Below, piece by piece: positions 1 to 10,160 of a stretch of 64,000 bases of DNA; position 1 is the first letter of the stretch; each line of letters begins with the position of its first letter. Location: assembly GCA_037127315.1 (NCBI GenBank), contig JBBBDQ010001287.1:3102501-3166500 (forward strand), read 5' to 3'. Under the pieces are notes generated by a model that saw only the letters and a list, made by a program, of their open reading frames with translations, ran no database searches and had not been told where the DNA came from. This DNA comes from Ascarosepion bandense. Taxonomy: Eukaryota; Mollusca; Cephalopoda; Sepiida; Sepiidae. The translations under genes and the position numbers were made by a program.

Positions 1-152
1 TTCTGGTTTTTAACCCATAACTGGAGGGAAGAGACGGACTAATACCCTTCCCAAGGGTATTAGCGTGTAAGTGAATACAACGAATTCAACTGGAATTCGA
101 TCAAGGCTCTCCGATTTCTCGTTCCGAGCCGATATCCACTGCACCACAACAC
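1..152 (-). mobile_element. tRNA-derived SINE, 5' (tRNA) part, cut by window edge
   Basis: This is the head of the main SINE family of the window (called SINE-A below), read on the minus strand. In sense orientation the head has a pol III box A-like TGGTGCAGTGG, then a box B-like GAGTTCGAATTCC, and then a pyrimidine-rich stretch. The copy runs off the left end of the window, so its central domain is not visible here. The head plus conserved central domain resembles SINEs described from cephalopods (Ceph-SINE type), but that family name is an inference. Confidence 0.8.
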
Positions 153-177
153 CTATTTAGACACACATATAAGCAGC

Positions 178-408
178 CTTCTTCATCTTTTATGTGGCGT
201 GTCCTTTCAGGTCGTAGGCGATAATGGCGCCCCACATCAGCCTATCCCTTGTAGTTCTTAACATCCCTTTACCTGTTATACCACTCAACCCCCGCTCCGG
301 GATCCCTCTGCTCAAATCCATCAAGTATATCAAGCGTTACTCTCCCTTCTTTTTCCTTCTTTTTATCGTCCCGTCAGCATCAGATTCTCCAATCCCTCTT
401 TGCTCATC
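178..408 (-). mobile_element. RTE-like LINE, 3' end fragment
   Basis: The minus strand matches the 3' terminal region of the RTE-like copies at 7069-7540 and 30000-30610. The shared marks are an end reading, on the plus strand, like ATGTGGCGTGTCCTTTCAGG followed by a purine/pyrimidine-biased stretch. No open frame of useful length survives. It lies directly between two SINE-A pieces, which suggests nested insertion. Confidence 0.6.
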
Positions 409-1596
409 CATTCAGTTAAGTGCCAAACATGATACAAGCTTGGGCGATCATGTCTCGAAAGAGATATGACTGACTGGGCAGGAGATTATCCCGCAGTAGG
501 TTGCCATTGCTTTCTGAGGTAGACTGGTTGCCAGCCAAGTCTATAGAACCCAATCTCTCCTATTATTTGATTCATAGCTAGAGGGCGAATAGTTGTATTA
601 TATTACTAAGTAGAAACTTGAGTGGGGTTAGTTTATTACTTTATAACAATATAAAACTGATCCCCCACTTTATGCCCAGTCGAAGCCTTAATTATGTTTT
701 CAACTATTTCATTCAGTCAGTCAGTTAAGTGCCATAAGGGATACAAGCTTGGGCGATCATGTTTCTTTCGAGACATGACTGACTGGGCAGAAGATTATCC
801 CGCAGTAGGTTGCCATTGCTTTTTGCGGTAGACTGGTTGCCGACCAAGGCTATAGAACCCAATCTGTCCTGTTAATTAACTCATAGCTAGAAGGGAAAGA
901 GATGTATTATATTATTAAGTAGTAATTAGTGGGGGATCAGTTTATTACTTTATAACAATATAAAACTGATCCCCCACTTTATGCCCAGTAGAAGCCTTAA
1001 TCATTATTCCAACTATTATATTCAGTCAGTCAGTTAAGTGCCATGCGCGATACACGCTTGGGCGATCATGTCTCGAAAGAGACATGACTGGGCAGAAGAT
1101 TATCTCGCAGTAGGTTGCCATTGCTTTCTGCGGTAGACTGTGTGCCGACCAAGGCTATAGAACCCAATCTGTCCTGTTAATTAACTCATAGCTAGAATTG
1201 AAAGAGATGTATTATATTATTAAGTAGTAATTAGTGGGGGATCAGTTTATTACTTTATAACAATATAAAACTGATCCCCCACTTTATGCCCAGTAGAAGC
1301 CTTAATCATTATTCCAACTATTATATTCAGTCAGTCAGTTAAGTGCCATACGTGATACACGCTTGGGCTATCATGTCTCGAAAGAGACATGACTGACTGG
1401 GCAGAAGATTATCCCGCAGTAGTTTGCCATTGCTTTCTGCGGCAGACACGTTGCCATCCAAGGCTACAGAACCTAATCTGTCCTACTATTTAATCCATAA
1501 CTGGAGAGAAGTGACGGATTAATATCTTTCCCAAGTGTATTTTCGCGTAAGCGAATGCAAGGAATTCAACTGGAATTCGAACTCAAAAAATTCATC
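409..1596 (-). mobile_element. Tandem SINE-A cores joined by palindromic linkers (about 305-bp period)
   Basis: Four copies of the SINE-A central domain lie head to tail on the minus strand, starting near 409, 711, 1020 and 1325 (spacing 309 then 305). Recognisable marks are CAGTCAGTTAAGTGCC, the short inverted motif TCTCGAAAGAGA, and the TAGGTTGCCATTGCTTTCTG block. Consecutive cores are separated by an AT-rich linker carrying a 49-bp palindrome (622-668, 929-977, 1234-1282). Only the last unit continues into a tRNA-like head, and that head is cut off near 1596. The same core-linker-core order recurs at 3100-3711, 33095-33582 and 46912-47468. Confidence 0.8.
929..977. repeat. 49-bp palindromic linker of SINE-A multimers (type copy)
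   Basis: The arms are GTGGGGGATCAGTTT and its exact complement AAACTGATCCCCCAC (15 bp each), around an AT-rich 19-nt centre. Further copies: 622-668 (decayed left arm), 1234-1282, 3307-3355, 20588-20636, 33318-33366, 47107-47158 (decayed), 60301-60348, 60411-60460, 60924-60970 and 61034-61082. All lie beside SINE-A cores. As RNA it would form a strong hairpin. Confidence 0.85.
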
Positions 1597-1611
1597 TGTC
1601 TTGATATTAAG

Positions 1612-1770
1612 TATCAGTATTCTTTTCGTGTCATTGCGTGCATGTTTTGTCCATAGCATCTTCACCATCCTTCAGTAGCGCTACATTTTCGTTGCTTCAA
1701 GTCTTTTCTGTCCTCTTTGCTGAGATTCTCCAGCATTCTCGGCTATATTGAAGGGCAGACATCACATCAT
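1612..1770 (-). mobile_element. RTE-like LINE, C-terminal coding fragment
   Basis: Minus-strand translation gives LQYSRECWRIS followed by broken frames. It matches the LQYGCECWTIS region of the 7177-7497 copy and the following helix-rich tail of RTE-type polyproteins. Frameshifts and stops break it. It was probably once continuous with the RT fragment at 2205-2665, with the 5S/SINE composite inserted between them. Confidence 0.5.
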
Positions 1771-1924
1771 CCTGCGGCTTTGGCCGAGATAGAACTCACT
1801 ACACCCTCCAGTATTTACATCCCTCCAGTATTTACATCCCTCCAGTATTCGCCGCGAAATTCAATCTTGACGCTTCGCCAGGGCTACCAAGAGTGTTTTT
1901 ATTGTGACAGCAACACTTGATGGG
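1771..1924. other. Unassigned spacer with short internal repeat
   Basis: A CCTCCAGTATTTACATC-like motif occurs about three times in a row at 1804-1848. I recognise nothing else here. The open frames crossing it have no recognisable motif. Confidence 0.4.
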
Positions 1925-2198
1925 TTGCCTCCAGGCACCATCCTGTTATTTAACCCATAACTGGAGGGAAGGGTACCATTGCTTAAGTGAATGCAGGTTA
2001 CTCAACTGGAATTCGAACTCGGCTCACCGATCTCTCTTTCCAAGCCGACATCCACTGCACCAGAACGCACATCCGTTACTGAACGCTTACAGCGCCTGGT
2101 TTTCCCCAAGCGGTCACCCATCTAAGTACTGACCAGGCTCACGTTGCTTAACTTCGGTGATCTAACGAAAACCGGTGTATTCAACATGATATGCCGTT
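1925..2198 (-). mobile_element. 5S rRNA / tRNA composite SINE, copy 1
   Basis: On the minus strand a 5S rRNA-like head (2084-2198) runs directly into a SINE-A tRNA-like head (about 2083 down to 1925). The 5S part keeps the internal promoter motifs GAAGTTAAGCAACGT and TTAGATGGGTGACCGC. It ends in CTGTAAGCGTT, followed at once by the SINE start GGATGTGCGTT. The same junction is seen on the plus strand at 60581-60605. The SINE body is truncated. The element sits between two pieces of an RTE-like LINE. Confidence 0.75.
2084..2198 (-). rRNA. 5S rRNA-like pseudogene (SINE head)
   Basis: About 115 nt resemble metazoan 5S rRNA on the minus strand, starting ACGGCATATCATGTTGAATA and ending at CTGTAAGC. 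The box A and box C regions of the 5S internal promoter are well kept. The 40-60 nt region is altered (a GTTAGATC-like change in place of CTCG...GATC), and no T-run terminator follows. It is more likely retroposed than a working 5S gene. Confidence 0.7.
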
Positions 2199-2204
2199 AG
2201 CATC

Positions 2205-2665
2205 ACATAACAATCACATAACAATCCAGAGCTTGTCTCCAGCGAAATTTTCTTGTCTTTCAATACTATACTCACATTCTGAAATGCATCCATGGTTCTG
2301 CCATCACGTCTTCGGAACTCCGTGTCGCACGTTTTATCCTCTGGTATTTAATTTTTTTGCACTTTCCGTACTCGTAGGTATTAAATTTTAGACACTAGCT
2401 TGATTTTAGTATCACCAACTTGTAATTGGCATTTTAGGCTCCTCTTTTTACTGATTATCATGCATTCAATATTCTTGTAGTTTATACGTGGTTCTTTCTG
2501 AGCACTTTAACTACTTGCTGTAGGAGGGATTGTAGTTTATTCTCTGTATCTGCTATCAGCACCGTATCATCTGTGTATCTTATATTGTTCAGAATGCGGC
2601 TACCAATCATGAATCCTGGCAGGGCTTCCAGAGCTATCAAAATTGTCGTCGTATATGTTGAATTA
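2205..2665 (-). pseudogene. RTE-like LINE reverse transcriptase fragment (YTDD motif)
   Basis: Minus-strand translation contains ILNNIRYTDDTVLIADTE followed by LQSLLQQVVKV. This is the catalytic motif C region of an RTE-type reverse transcriptase, with YTDD where YADD is usual. Upstream EALPGFMIG-like residues match the preceding strand of the palm. Stops and frameshifts follow the motif, so the copy is dead. Together with 1612-1770 it probably represents one ancient insertion. Confidence 0.7.
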
Positions 2666-2699
2666 TGTCTCTACTACATGTATAATGCAACCTCTGAAT

Positions 2700-2955
2700 A
2701 CTTTAAAAAAAAAAAACAAGTTTTTCACATAGCTCTTGCAGAATGTGACCCCAGCTGCTGAACGATATTAGTAGGTTTACTGCAGTCAAATATTGCAGAA
2801 CTGAAGATTTTTCTGTACATATTTTATAGCAAATTTTATCGTATTTTAAATTTATTGAATACGTTCTTCTTTTTTTTTCACAAAACATTCCCACTTCATG
2901 TAATAAACTACCACAGAAATGCTTCCATGAATACTGGAATCTCAACCTCTTCAAT
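2700..2955. other. AT-rich spacer, no feature seen
   Basis: This is AT-rich sequence with a 12-nt A run near 2705 and T runs. The open frames have no recognisable motif. Confidence 0.5.
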
Positions 2956-2956
2956 T

Positions 2957-3711
2957 TATACGTGAATCATTTAGTCTGTTAAATGCCATACGTGATACAT
3001 GCTTTGGGCGATCATATCTGGAAAGAGACATGACTGACTGGGCGGAAGATTATTCCGCAGTAGGTTGCCATTGCTTTCTGCGGTAGAATGGTTGCCGACC
3101 AGTTAAGTGCCATAAGGGATACAAGCTTGGGCGATCATGTTTCTTTCGAGACATGACTAACTGGGCAGAAGATTATCCCGCAGTAGGTTGCCATTGCTTT
3201 CTGAGGTAGACTGGTTGCCGACCGAGGCTATAGATGCCAATCTGTCCTGTTAATTAACTCATAGCTAGAAGGGAAAGAGATGTATTATATTATTAAGTAG
3301 TAATAAGTGGGGGATCAGTTTATTACTTTATAACAATATAAAACTGATCCCCCACTTTATGCCCAGTATAAGCCTTAATCATGTCTCCAACTATTATATT
3401 CAGTCAGTCAGTTAAGTGCCATACGTGATACACGCTTTGGGCGATCATATCTGGAAAGAGACATGACTGACTGGACAGAAGATTATCCCGCAGTAGGTTG
3501 CCATTGCTTTCTGCGGTAGACTGGTTGCCAGTCAAGGTTATAGAACACAATCTGTCATATTATTTAACCCATAACTGGAGGGAAGAGGCGGATTAATACC
3601 TTTCCCAATGGCATTTGCACGTAAGTGAATGCAAGGAATTCAACTGGAATACGAACTCGGCACCCCGATTTCTCGTTGCGAGTTGATATCGACTGCACCA
3701 CAACGCACATC
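2957..3711 (-). mobile_element. SINE-A multimer: core, core, palindrome, full SINE
   Basis: Two minus-strand cores abut at about 3100 (2957-3100 and 3100-3245). The palindromic linker follows at 3307-3355, then a full SINE-A from 3398 to 3711. The last copy retains the box B-like segment (3640-3662, minus) and ends at GTGCACCACAAC-like head sequence near 3705. The abrupt core-core join at 3100 looks like template switching or recombination between copies. Confidence 0.8.
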
Positions 3712-3749
3712 CACGTGAATCATTATGTATCTTAAACTTGCATTAATGA

Positions 3750-3789
3750 ATCAAAGTGGTCTAATTCTGCTCCACGATAATGCGCGGCC
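3750..3789 (+). pseudogene. Short mariner transposase remnant
   Basis: Plus-strand CTGCTCCACGATAATGCG translates as LLHDNARP, the hallmark around the second catalytic Asp of mariner (DD34D) transposases. Only about a dozen residues are preserved before the sequence enters the fold-back structure at 3790. Confidence 0.5.
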
Positions 3790-4064
3790 ATTGCGTAGTA
3801 ATGCCTCAATTGGAAGTCATGAGTTATCTCCCTCTAACCCTGTAAGTTACTTGTTCACCATTGCTGTAGCCTGGTATTGAACTCACAACTCTTTGGGACT
3901 AACTAACGTCTATATCCACTGGGCCATGTATCCTTAAGGATATAGACGTTGGTCAGTTCCTGTGACTTGACCCAAAGTATTGTGAGTTCAATATCAGGCT
4001 ACAGCAATGGTGAACAAGTAACTTACAACCCATGACTACCAAAAGAGGCACTACTACGCAAAGA
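3790..4064. mobile_element. Head-to-head pair of a second tRNA-like SINE (fold-back)
   Basis: Two copies of one sequence face each other and meet at about 3930-3936, giving a palindrome of roughly 135-bp arms. Read outward from the centre, the left (minus) copy has a box A-like TGGCCCAGTGG and a box B-like GAGTTCAATACC. The right (plus) copy shares the box B segment (GAGTTCAATATC) and its 3' part but lacks box A. A solo plus-strand piece of the same family lies at 25482-25535. It could instead be called a fold-back MITE, but the pol III-like boxes favour SINE copies. Confidence 0.6.
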
Positions 4065-4074
4065 ATGGAATTTG

Positions 4075-4252
4075 TTTTTTTTTTAATCATATCACCCCGA
4101 GCAAGGCGGTAACGCCACTGATGTGCAGGGGGCTACATAAGAGTGAGAAGATTGGAAAAGAGAAAACCGGAAACCGCATCCAATACAGGAAACAAGGGAT
4201 GAGCCTCTTTACCTGTTCAATAGACATGGGTGGAGTGTGAACCGGGCGATAG
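4075..4252 (-). mobile_element. Short element with LINE-like 3' tail (SINE-B), copy 1
   Basis: The minus-strand copy of a ~200-bp element ends in the tail found on the Jockey/CR1/L2-like LINE of this window (sense: TAGCCCCCTGCACATCAGTG, then CTCGGGGTGATATGATT and an A run). The 5' part (sense ACTATCGCCCGGTTCACACT) is not in the LINE. Other copies are at 10374-10576, 11564-11706 and 11707-11915, all with nearly the same 5' start. Confidence 0.65.
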
Positions 4253-4301
4253 TTATACCCCAGTTATTTTAATAAAGGGTTCGGTTCAAAATTCTTAGCA
4301 C

Positions 4302-4334
4302 CTGAGGAAGGCCGGGGCGTACAAAGACCGAAAC
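4302..4334 (+). ncRNA. Hammerhead-like core (candidate), Penelope-type context
   Basis: CCTGAGGA, then a GGCC...GACC potential stem, then GAAAC gives the CUGANGA...GAAAC arrangement of a hammerhead core. Penelope-like elements are known to carry small hammerheads. A related segment with a mutated core lies at 25650-25692. Stem I and the cleavage site were not resolved by eye, so this is only a candidate. Confidence 0.25.
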
Positions 4335-4400
4335 GTCGTACAAATGGCAACAAAAATAAGAGCAAGAGCCCGAATAATGTAAATACTGCAAATACTACCT

Positions 4401-5186
4401 CATTTTAGCTAAATAGACAGAAACAATGAGGGTTATATACAATATTAAACAGAAAGTAGAAAGTCTTATATTCGTATTCGACTCAAAAACATTTTCTTTT
4501 TCCAATAAATAGACAGAATCAATGAGGGTTATATACAATGTTAAACAGAAAGTAGAAAGTCTTATATTCGTATTCGACTCAAAAATATTTTCTTTTTCCA
4601 ATAAATAGACAGAATCAATGAGGGTTATATACAATGTTAAACAGAAAGTAGAAAGTCTTATATTCGTATTCGACTCAAAAATACTTTCTTTTTCCAATAA
4701 ATAGACAGAATCAATGAGGGTTATATACAATGTTAAACAGAAAGTAGAAAGTCTTATATTCGTATTCGACTCAAAAATATTTTCTTTTTCCAATAAATAG
4801 ACAGAATCAATGAGGGTTATATACAATGTTAAACAGAAAGTAGAAAGTCTTATATTCGTATTCGACTCAAAAACATTTTCTTTTTCCAATAAATAGACAG
4901 AATCAATGAGGGTTATATACAATGTTAAACAGAAAGTAGAAAGTCTTATATTCGTATTCGACTCAAAAATATTTTCTTTTTCCAATAAATAGACAGAATC
5001 AATGAGGGTTATATACAATGTTAAACAGAAAGTAGAAAGTCTTATATTCGTATTCGACTCAAAAATACTTTCTTTTTCCAATAAATAGACAGAATCAATG
5101 AGGGTTATATACAATGTTAAACAGAAAGTAGAAAGTCTTATATTCGTATTCGACTCAAAAATATTTTCTTTTTCCAATAATTTTTT
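4401..5186 (-). repeat. 96-bp minisatellite, about 8 units, open in one frame
   Basis: Eight near-identical 96-bp units are spaced exactly 96 bp apart. Because 96 is a multiple of three, one minus-strand frame stays open for 267 codons (4395-5198), giving a 32-residue repeat containing LLEKENIFESNTNIRLSTFC. Unit differences are a few substitutions (for example I/V and N/S). No signal peptide or known domain is recognisable, so the open frame is most simply a consequence of the unit length. Confidence 0.9.
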
Positions 5187-5199
5187 CGCTACCAACATT

Positions 5200-6435
5200 A
5201 AATAAAAACAAGTATCAACAATTCACCTCAGATTGTCTTCAGAGATTTTCTTTTGCACTCGATTTCTCCAATGTGCAAATCAATTTTCTAAATTGTATTC
5301 CTTAATGACATCAATAAGAAAGGCTTTTCCTACTGTTTTTCTGTTTTTTCATCACAGAAAAAATGCAGCGTTAAATGTATTTTTTTAAATCGTAGAAAGC
5401 TGTAATTAATAATAAATAAAAATAAGGATAAACCCAACACCCCAGAAATTCTGAACTTTACATTTTTTTTAATTATGTTTTACTTAACTAATAACTAGAT
5501 GGTCTTCTGTCCAGCTGAGCAATTAGTTCACGATACCAAATTGATTAAAGACTAAAAGACTAAACAAACAAATATATTAATCGTCGTTAAAAAGACTAAC
5601 AACTAAGTTACCAATCACTAATTATAATGAATGGTCTTAGCCCCCTAACTATGAGACGGGAGAAGAATCCGAAGAAATTTTGAAGCATTAAGATATTAAT
5701 TCTTTTAGATGATAAGTGAAACTGACAAGAAGACATAGCTAATAAAAAAATGAAACAAGCATTGTAAAAAAATAATTGTTGACCTTTTGCCAAAAATATT
5801 CACTGGAAAGAAAGTCTAATTAAATAAATCGAGTACTGTTTGTCAAATGGATGTCATTGTCCTTTTATTGATTTCACATTTGCCAAACATTTGGGGAATA
5901 AAACTTTTTTTTTATTGCTGCCAATTTATTAGGTGCGTGCAAAGGTTTTAGCGACAAATTGGTTCTCGTCCAGGTAAAATGTTCCCTTAAAAATCGGTTT
6001 CAGTTTAGATAAATTTTATCCAAGCCCCCTCCAAAAAAAAAAAAAAAAAAAACTATGTGTCAACCAGACGCTTTTCTTCTACTATGGTTATTACCACTCC
6101 TTCCCATGTTAATGATGATTGTTTTAAAAAGCATTTTCGAATTTTATTATAACTACAACAAAGAATATTGAACTGAAGAGCACTTGAAAAACAAAACATT
6201 TGAAGTAGAGTTATTTATAGCGAAGAAACAAGAATTCAGTTTTGGACGTGGTTTGTTTGTTATTGGAATTCTGAAAATAGCTTTTTAAAATCATATAAAT
6301 AATCATGTCAGTTTTTTTTTTTTCAAAGAAGACCGAAGAAAAAAAAATGTCTAAAACAAGACAATTGGGGCTTTACAAAAATAACTGATTTTAGAAACAA
6401 AATTTTTTCCTGAAAAATTAACTGTAGAAATGAAA
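5200..6435. other. AT-rich stretch, no gene seen
   Basis: There is no recognisable coding or repeat structure apart from homopolymer A/T runs (for example A-rich at 6032-6052). Confidence 0.5.
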
Positions 6436-6838
6436 TTAGTCAAAATAAGAGCCTTGGTCATCTATGTATCACTGCCATAGATTGACGAGATTATTTATTC
6501 GTTGATAAAAAGTTATTCATGCAACGAAATCTTTGAAAACTGATTCCCCATTTGGTTTTGACCTAAACGTTTTGCTTTTTAAAAATGTGCTCAAGGATTT
6601 AAAAAATTATAATCAGTGGATGAAAGAACAGGAGAATATGAAAGATGAGGTAAACTCTTGTATCCCGTGAGTTTTTGCAACGTCATTCTTGCAACATGTG
6701 GTCACGCATTATCGTGGAGAAGAATTAGACCAAATGCAGGTTTCATTTTTTGCAGGTGTGCGTGCATTTCAGCAAGGTGATAACAGTAATGCTCTGCATT
6801 AATGCTCTGCTTGGTTTCCAGAAAATTGTAGTTAAACC
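6436..6838 (-). pseudogene. Mariner (DD34D) transposase, C-terminal part
   Basis: One minus-strand frame reads, in order, NYNFLETKQSINAEHYC, LILLHDNA*PHVARMTLQ, YSPVLSSTDYNFFKSL, FLKSKTFRSK and VNLWQ*YIDDQGSYFD with a terminal stop at 6436-6438. This is the standard order of a mariner transposase from before the second catalytic Asp (LLHDNARPH) to the C-terminus. The third catalytic Asp (TDYNFF) is present. Three in-frame stops are visible inside, so the copy is inactive. The N-terminal DNA-binding half is missing, and no terminal inverted repeats were located. Confidence 0.85.
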
Positions 6839-7068
6839 TGGAACACTAATTATCAATTACAGTTACACCACTACCAACTACGGGTATATTATCTTGATTA
6901 GTATTAAATAAAAACTAAACGAAATGCCCATAAAGATATTCAACTCAATGCGAACAGTCCTATCCAAGTCGATTAAATAAACGGTTAGATTTGATGTACC
7001 CTGATGGCTACCCAGACCGTCTAGCTGATAATGAAAACCGGATAGAAAAAAGCGGAAACATTAAACGT

Positions 7069-7540
7069 CTTCTTCTATGTGCCCTGTCTTTCAGGACGTA
7101 GCCGATCATGGCTTTCCACGTCTCCCTATCTTAGCACGCCGTCTCTTGTTACACTATGCAACCCTCGTTCCATCATCTACCTGATTAGGTCCTTCAAATA
7201 TGTTACCCGTTGATTTCCCTGTCTCATTTTCCCTCTATCTGGCCTGTTAGTATCAGGTTCTCCAAACTCTTCTTCCTCATTGCATGTCCCGAGAACTGTA
7301 GCTGTCTCTTTCTGATGCTCATTATTAATTTCCTTTTTTGTTTCCATCATTTCTAAGACCTCATCATTGCTCACATGCTCGATCCATGATATTCGCAACA
7401 TCCTTCTGTAGAACCACATTTGAGTTGCTTCAATTTTTTCTTTCATCTTTGATGATATTGTCCAGCATTCACAGCCATATTGAAGGACGGACAGCACGTA
7501 GCAATCCAGTACTCTCTTTGCTGTTTCTAACGAAATAGTC
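7069..7540 (-). pseudogene. RTE-like LINE, polyprotein C-terminus and 3' end
   Basis: The minus-strand frame at 7177-7497 encodes a 106-residue remnant with LSVLQYGCECWTISSKMKE, MWFYRRMLRISWIEHVSND and RQGNQRVTYLKDL. This tail follows the reverse transcriptase in RTE-type LINEs. Upstream residues (ETAKRVLDCY) extend it to about 7540. The 3' end lies near 7069, ending in a GAAGAAG-type repeat. The middle (NNEHQKETATVLGTCNEEEE) appears frameshifted from the expected KRRQLQFLGHIMRKE-type sequence. Copies in other states of decay lie at 178-408, 1612-1770, 30000-30610 and 61510-62590. Confidence 0.75.
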
Positions 7541-7604
7541 CGTATTTAATTAAATCTGTGATGCTAATTGTTTTGATCCTTTCATCTCAAACAAAGCGAA
7601 TGGA

Positions 7605-7830
7605 TTTGAGTTTGAGTTTTGTTTAACAGCATATCAACCTTAGTGGGTTATTAAATGCCAAAAAAGTTGGGGTTTTTAGAGGTTTTTGTATGTTTGGTTA
7701 TAGTGAGAAGGATCATTTAGTCAGATTGTGATGAAAAATTGTTTTTATTTTTTTTTTATTTTAGAAAACTGAAGATGACTTGTATTCAAAATATATTGCT
7801 GGTAATTTTTTCCCCACATTCAAAAATGAA
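7605..7830 (+). repeat. Dispersed repeat U1, copy 1 (left flank of minisatellite)
   Basis: The segment starts at GTTTAACAGCATATCAACC, then GGTTATTAAATGCC, GGTTATAGTG and TTTAGTCAGATT, then a T-rich stretch and TTTTAGAAAACTGAAGAT. The same order is found at 30890-31200 and, in part, at 25744-25854. No coding capacity or terminal repeat was recognised. It runs directly into the 32-bp array. Confidence 0.65.
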
Positions 7831-10160
7831 TTATGTCAATATTTTTTTCCTTTGAAAAACGTATTATGGCAACAATATTGTTTTCTGTCAAAAAAGGATT
7901 AGGCAACAATATTGTTTTCTGTCAAAAAAGTATTACGGCAAAATTTTTTTTTTCCTTCAAAAATATATGGCAACAAATTTTTCCTTCAAAAACATATTAC
8001 GGCAACAATTTTTTTCCTTCAAAAACATATGGCAACATTTTTTTCCTTCAAAAACATATTATGGCAACAATTCTTTTTCTTCCAACAACATATTATGGCA
8101 ACAATTTTTTTTCCTTCAAAAACATATGGCAACAATTTTTTTCCCATCAAAAACGTATTATGGAAACAATTTTTTCATTCAAAAACGTATTATGGCATAC
8201 ATTTTTTCTTTCAAAAACGCATTCTGGCATATATTTTTTCCTTCAAAAACGTATTATGGCATATATTTTTTTCTTTAAAAACGTATTATGGCATACATTT
8301 TTTCCTTCAAAAACGTATTATGGCATACATTTTTTCCTTCAAAAACGTATTATGGCATACATTTTTTCTTTTAAAAACTCATTATGGCATATATTTTTTC
8401 TTTCAAAAACGTATTATGGCATATATTTTTTACTTCATAAACGTATTATGGCATATATTTTTTCCTTCAAAAACGTATTATGGCATATATTTTTTCCTTC
8501 AAAAACGTATTATGGCTTACATTTTTTACTTCAAAAAAGTATTATGGCATATATTTTTTCCTTCAAAAACGTATTATGGCATATATCTTTTCCTTCAAAA
8601 CGTATTATGGCATACATTTTTTTCCTTCAAAAACGTATTATGGCATATATTTTTTCTTTCACAAACGCAATATGGCATATATTTTTTCTTTCGAATACGT
8701 ATTATGGCATATATTTTTTCCTTCAAAAACGTATTATGGCATTAATTTTTTCTTTCAAAAACGTATTATGTCATATATTTTTTCCTTCAAAAACGTATTA
8801 TGGCATTTTTTTTTCTTTCAAAAATGTATTATGGCATATATTTTTTCTCTCAAAAACGTATTATGGCATATATTTTTCCTTCAAAAACGTATTATGTCAT
8901 ATATTTTTTCCTTCAAAAACGTATTATGGCATATATGTTTTCCTTCAAAAACGTATTATAGCATATATTTTTTCCTTCCAAAACTTATTATGTCATATAT
9001 TTTTTTCCTTCAAAAACGTATTATGGCAAATATATATTTTTTTCAAAAACGTATTATGGAATATATTTTCTCCTTCAAAAACATATGGAATATATGTTTT
9101 CCTTCAAAAACTTATTATGGCATATATTTTTTCTTTCAAAAACGTATTATGACATAGATTTTTTTCCTTCAAAAACGTATTATGGCATATATTTTTTCCT
9201 TCAAAAACGTATTATGGCATATATTTTTTTCCTTCAAAAACGTATTATGGCATATGTTTTTTCTTTCAAAAAACTATTATGGCATATATTTTTTCCTTCA
9301 AAAATGTATTATGGCATGTATTTTTTCCTTCAAATACTTATTATGGCATATATTTTTCCTTCTAAAACGTATTATGGCATATATTTTTTCCTTCAAATAC
9401 GTATTATGGCATATAATTTTTCCTTCAGAAACGTATTATGGCATATATTTTTTCCTTGAAAAATGTATTATGGCATATATATTTTTTCCTTCAAAAACGT
9501 ATTATGGCATATATTTTGTCCTTCAAAAACGTATTATGACGAATATATATTTTTTTCAAAAACATTATGGCATATATTTTTTCCTTCAAAAACATATGGA
9601 ATATATGTTTTCCTTCAAAAACTTATTATGGCATATATTTTTTCTTTCAAAAACGTATTATGGCATAGACTTTTTCCTTCAAAAACGTATTATGGCATAT
9701 ATTTTTTCCTTCAAAAACGTATTATGGCATATATTTTTTTCCTTCAAAAACGTATTAATGCATATGTTTTTTCTTTCAAAAAACTATTATGGCATATATT
9801 TTTTCCTTCAAAAATGTATTATGGCATATATTTTTTCCTTCAAATACTTATTATGGCATATATTTTTCCTTCTAAAACGTATTATGGCATATATTTTTTC
9901 CTTCAAATACGTATTATGGCATATATTTTGTCCTTCAGAAACGTATTATGGCATATATTTTTTCCTTGAAAAATGTATTATGGCATATATTTTTTTCCTT
10001 CAAAAACGTATTATGGCATATATATTTTTTCCTTCTCAAACGTATTATGGCATATATTTTGTCCTTCAAAAACGTATTATGGCATATATTTTTTCCTTCA
10101 AAAACGTATTATGGCATATATATTTTTTCCTTCAAAAACGTATTATGGCATATGTTTACT
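7831..10160 (+). repeat. 32-bp minisatellite, roughly 70 units, with 511-bp higher-order repeat
   Basis: The unit is close to CGTATTATGGCATATA plus TTTTTTCCTTCAAAAA. The first ~350 bp use a diverged variant (GGCAACAATTTTTT). From about 8180 the GGCATATATTTTTT type dominates. Variant patterns repeat over a longer period: a rare ACATATGGAATATATGTT unit at 9081 recurs at 9592, so a block of about 511 bp (16 units) has been duplicated. Long open frames across the array come from stop-poor unit composition and are not genes. Confidence 0.9.

Noticed and set aside
4408..5178. CRISPR-like array (regular repeats)
   Set aside because: Units are contiguous 96-bp tandem repeats without unique spacers, and the genome context is eukaryotic. 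The other arrays (97, 112, 121, 147 bp) fail for the same reason.
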